From contig JAJXPD010000031.1 in assembly GCA_021641325.1 (NCBI GenBank), positions 9,552 through 16,004 on the forward strand: a DNA stretch of 6,453 nt, read 5' to 3'. Positions 5,177 to 6,453 of this stretch are shown here, in pieces. This DNA comes from Opitutales bacterium (GTDB lineage: Bacteria > Verrucomicrobiota > Verrucomicrobiia > Opitutales > Intestinicryptomonadaceae). The notes beneath the pieces were generated by a model. That model ran no database searches. It saw only the letters and a program-made list of their open reading frames with translations, and was not told the origin of the DNA. Each line of letters opens with the position of its first letter. Position 1 is the first letter of the stretch. The translations under genes were made by a program, and so were the position numbers.

Positions 5177-6408
5177 TCGTTCGCGACGGTATTGGCATAT
5201 TTATCGTAATCGGAACCGCTGCTGGCATACACAACATGTCCCGAAATGTTCAATTCCGTTTCATTGTTTACCGTAATGTAGTTAGCGGTAAGCGTTTTGC
5301 CGTCGGCTACGGCAAGTCTGGAAACGCCGGACTTCGCCTGCGTTCGCATCGTGCCGACAAGACCGTCGGAAGTGAAGTTGATGTCGCCGTTGCGCGAGCT
5401 GCGGAGTTCGAGAGCGCGTTTCGAAAAATCTACATTTTCGCCGAAGCTTATCGAACCGCCGCTCGTTGCGATGTCGCCGTTGAGCGTGCCGTTCAGGTCG
5501 AGCGAGCCGCCGTAGACTGCCGCCATGCCTGTCATGACGCCCGTTTCGCCGACAATAAGTTTTGCCCCTGTGTAAACCTGAGTGCCAGACATGTTTGAGT
5601 ACGAGCCGTTAACGGTCATGGTAGACGCGCCGCCCAGCCCGGCGGTCGTGGACGAACCGTCGGGAGTAATATAAACGGTCGCGCCGTTGTCGATTGCAAA
5701 GGATGAACCGTTTAAAACGTTCAGTTTGCCCTTGTTTTGGATTTCACCGCCGCTTCTTACGGTCATGTTCGTATTGTTCAGCACAAGCGAATCAACCTTG
5801 GTGCCCGTAAGATTTAGCGTGCCGTCGAGGTAGAACATGGCGTCTGTGTACGACTCCTCGGAGGTCGTCAGCTTGCCGCTAACGTTTATTGCTTTGGTTT
5901 CGAGCGTTACGTTTTTGCCGATTGTGAAAGTTCTGCCCGTCTTGCCCAGCGCGACGTTGCCGTTGACATAGTCGGCGTCGTTGGAAGCCAAATTGACGTT
6001 AAAGCCCTTTTCGTTCGTCGCCTTGACGGTGATTGCCGAGCCGGCCGCCGATTCGAGCGAATATCCCGCGGAAGAAACCCCGCTTCCGTACGCGTTGTAT
6101 TGGAAATTTTCGAGCACGGAAAACGACGTATTCTTTTCGAGCAGAATGTGGTAGGTAGCGTGGTATCCCTTGCCGCCGGAACTATACAGGAAAGTGCCGA
6201 GGGTGTCGGTGGACGATTTCAGATAGTAGTCTGCCCACGAGGTCATTTCGGAGTTGAGGCGGCTCGTTTTCAAAATGACGTCCGAACCGTCGAGAGTTGC
6301 TGCGTTTTCGGGACTTGTGTTTGTGGTGACGAACAAGTCTTTTGCGCACAAACCGTCCGACGCGAACGCGGCTGCCGCGGCGGACAATGCTAATAGCAGT
6401 TTTTTCAT
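5101..6408 (-). CDS. N-terminal portion of the split PEP-CTERM protein (signal peptide plus beta-rich body)
   Basis: This frame encodes 435 residues before the TGA created by the frameshift. It starts MKKLLLALSAAAAAFA, a clear Sec signal peptide: two Lys and an Ala/Leu-rich core, with possible cleavage after AFA (16) or after CA (22). The mature part is rich in Gly, Ser, Thr and Asn with repeated short strands ending in G-G or N-G turns (for example around GSSFAIDNGATV and SLTIGNGGVLDI), as in right-handed beta-helix surface proteins. No enzyme motif is visible. If translated alone it would be exported but lack the sorting tail, so it might be released. Upstream of the ATG the minus strand reads AAGAGATTATTATA, a weak ribosome binding site at best. 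Confidence 0.7.
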   Translation of the reverse strand: MKKLLLALSAAAAAFASDGLCAKDLFVTTNTSPENAATLDGSDVILKTSRLNSEMTSWADYYLKSSTDTLGTFLYSSGGKGYHATYHILLEKNTSFSVLENFQYNAYGSGVSSAGYSLESAAGSAITVKATNEKGFNVNLASNDADYVNGNVALGKTGRTFTIGKNVTLETKAINVSGKLTTSEESYTDAMFYLDGTLNLTGTKVDSLVLNNTNMTVRSGGEIQNKGKLNVLNGSSFAIDNGATVYITPDGSSTTAGLGGASTMTVNGSYSNMSGTQVYTGAKLIVGETGVMTGMAAVYGGSLDLNGTLNGDIATSGGSISFGENVDFSKRALELRSSRNGDINFTSDGLVGTMRTQAKSGVSRLAVADGKTLTANYITVNNETELNISGHVVYASSGSDYDKYANTVANEWVLGSLTIGNGGVLDINNTLRLEN

Positions 6409-6453
6409 TATAATAATCTCTTAATTTTTCAACATTAACAATTTTTATTTTTT
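6409..6453 (-). promoter_or_regulatory. AT-rich upstream region of the PEP-CTERM gene (5' part only)
   Basis: The 45 bp before the start codon are over 80% A+T, unlike the GC-rich coding sequence, as expected for a promoter and leader. On the minus strand TTGTTA followed 17 bp later by GATTAT is a possible weak -35/-10 pair, but it would place the transcript start nearly at the ATG. A TATAAT string overlaps the ATG itself and cannot serve this gene in the usual way. The main promoter may lie beyond the window. Confidence 0.3.

Larger units (their letters stand above)
4334..6408 (-). pseudogene. Frameshifted gene for a secreted PEP-CTERM beta-strand-rich surface protein (whole locus)
   Basis: Two minus-strand reading frames join into one sensible protein if a single A is added to the four-A run at 5108-5105. 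The frame then reads L-R-L-E-K-L-T-S-L instead of stopping at the TGA at 5103-5101. The reconstructed protein is 691 residues: signal peptide (1 to about 16 or 22), a long Gly/Asn/Thr/Ser-rich body with recurring strands such as GTLNLTG, GNGGVLDI and SDGGTLAM, and a PEP-CTERM tail. The tail has PEP at 668-670, a hydrophobic segment at about 673-687 and RRRK at 688-691. In PEP-CTERM systems such a tail is recognised by a membrane exosortase, which cleaves and sorts the protein to the surface or matrix. The body resembles autotransporter-type beta-helix passengers. The shift may be a true mutation, a phase-variable state or a sequencing error; the sequence alone cannot decide. A single minus-strand terminator follows the gene. 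Confidence 0.75.

Overview
The window looks like ordinary chromosome of a Verrucomicrobiota bacterium, most likely a relative of Opitutales. This is an inference from three things: the C-terminal PEP-CTERM sorting tail of the last gene (IPEP, hydrophobic stretch, YRRRK end), the moderately high GC with AT-rich gene starts, and the near absence of Shine-Dalgarno sequences at most starts. No phage, transposon, CRISPR array, tRNA or rRNA gene was seen.

Layout from left to right. Positions 1-663 (+) hold the 3' end of a Hsp100 disaggregase gene, best read as clpB. It converges on a hemW-like radical-SAM gene (853-1986, -), with a bidirectional terminator at 717-760 between them. hemW is divergently transcribed, across a 44-bp AT-rich gap, from a predicted lipoprotein gene with an IPT/TIG-like domain (2031-3014, +), which ends at a strong terminator (3031-3076). 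A LOG-family Rossmann-fold gene follows (3107-4000, +), with the only good ribosome binding site in the window, and has its own terminator (4028-4058). After about 230 bp of odd, purine-rich, non-coding sequence (4059-4287) comes a minus-strand terminator (4288-4317). It belongs to a long minus-strand gene (4334-6408) for a secreted, beta-strand-rich PEP-CTERM surface protein.

The PEP-CTERM gene is split by a single-base frameshift in a short A run at 5105-5108 (T on the plus strand). Adding one base there joins two halves that otherwise read as one 691-residue protein: signal peptide, repetitive beta-helix-like body, sorting tail. As sequenced, the upstream product would lose the sorting signal.

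The genes do not form one pathway. They are mostly single-gene units, each with its own terminator: protein quality control (ClpB), heme handling (HemW), an envelope lipoprotein of unknown role, a nucleotide-processing LOG protein and a surface protein. I do not see a clearly new multi-gene system. The points most worth a second look are the frameshift in the PEP-CTERM gene and the unexplained intergenic block at 4059-4287.
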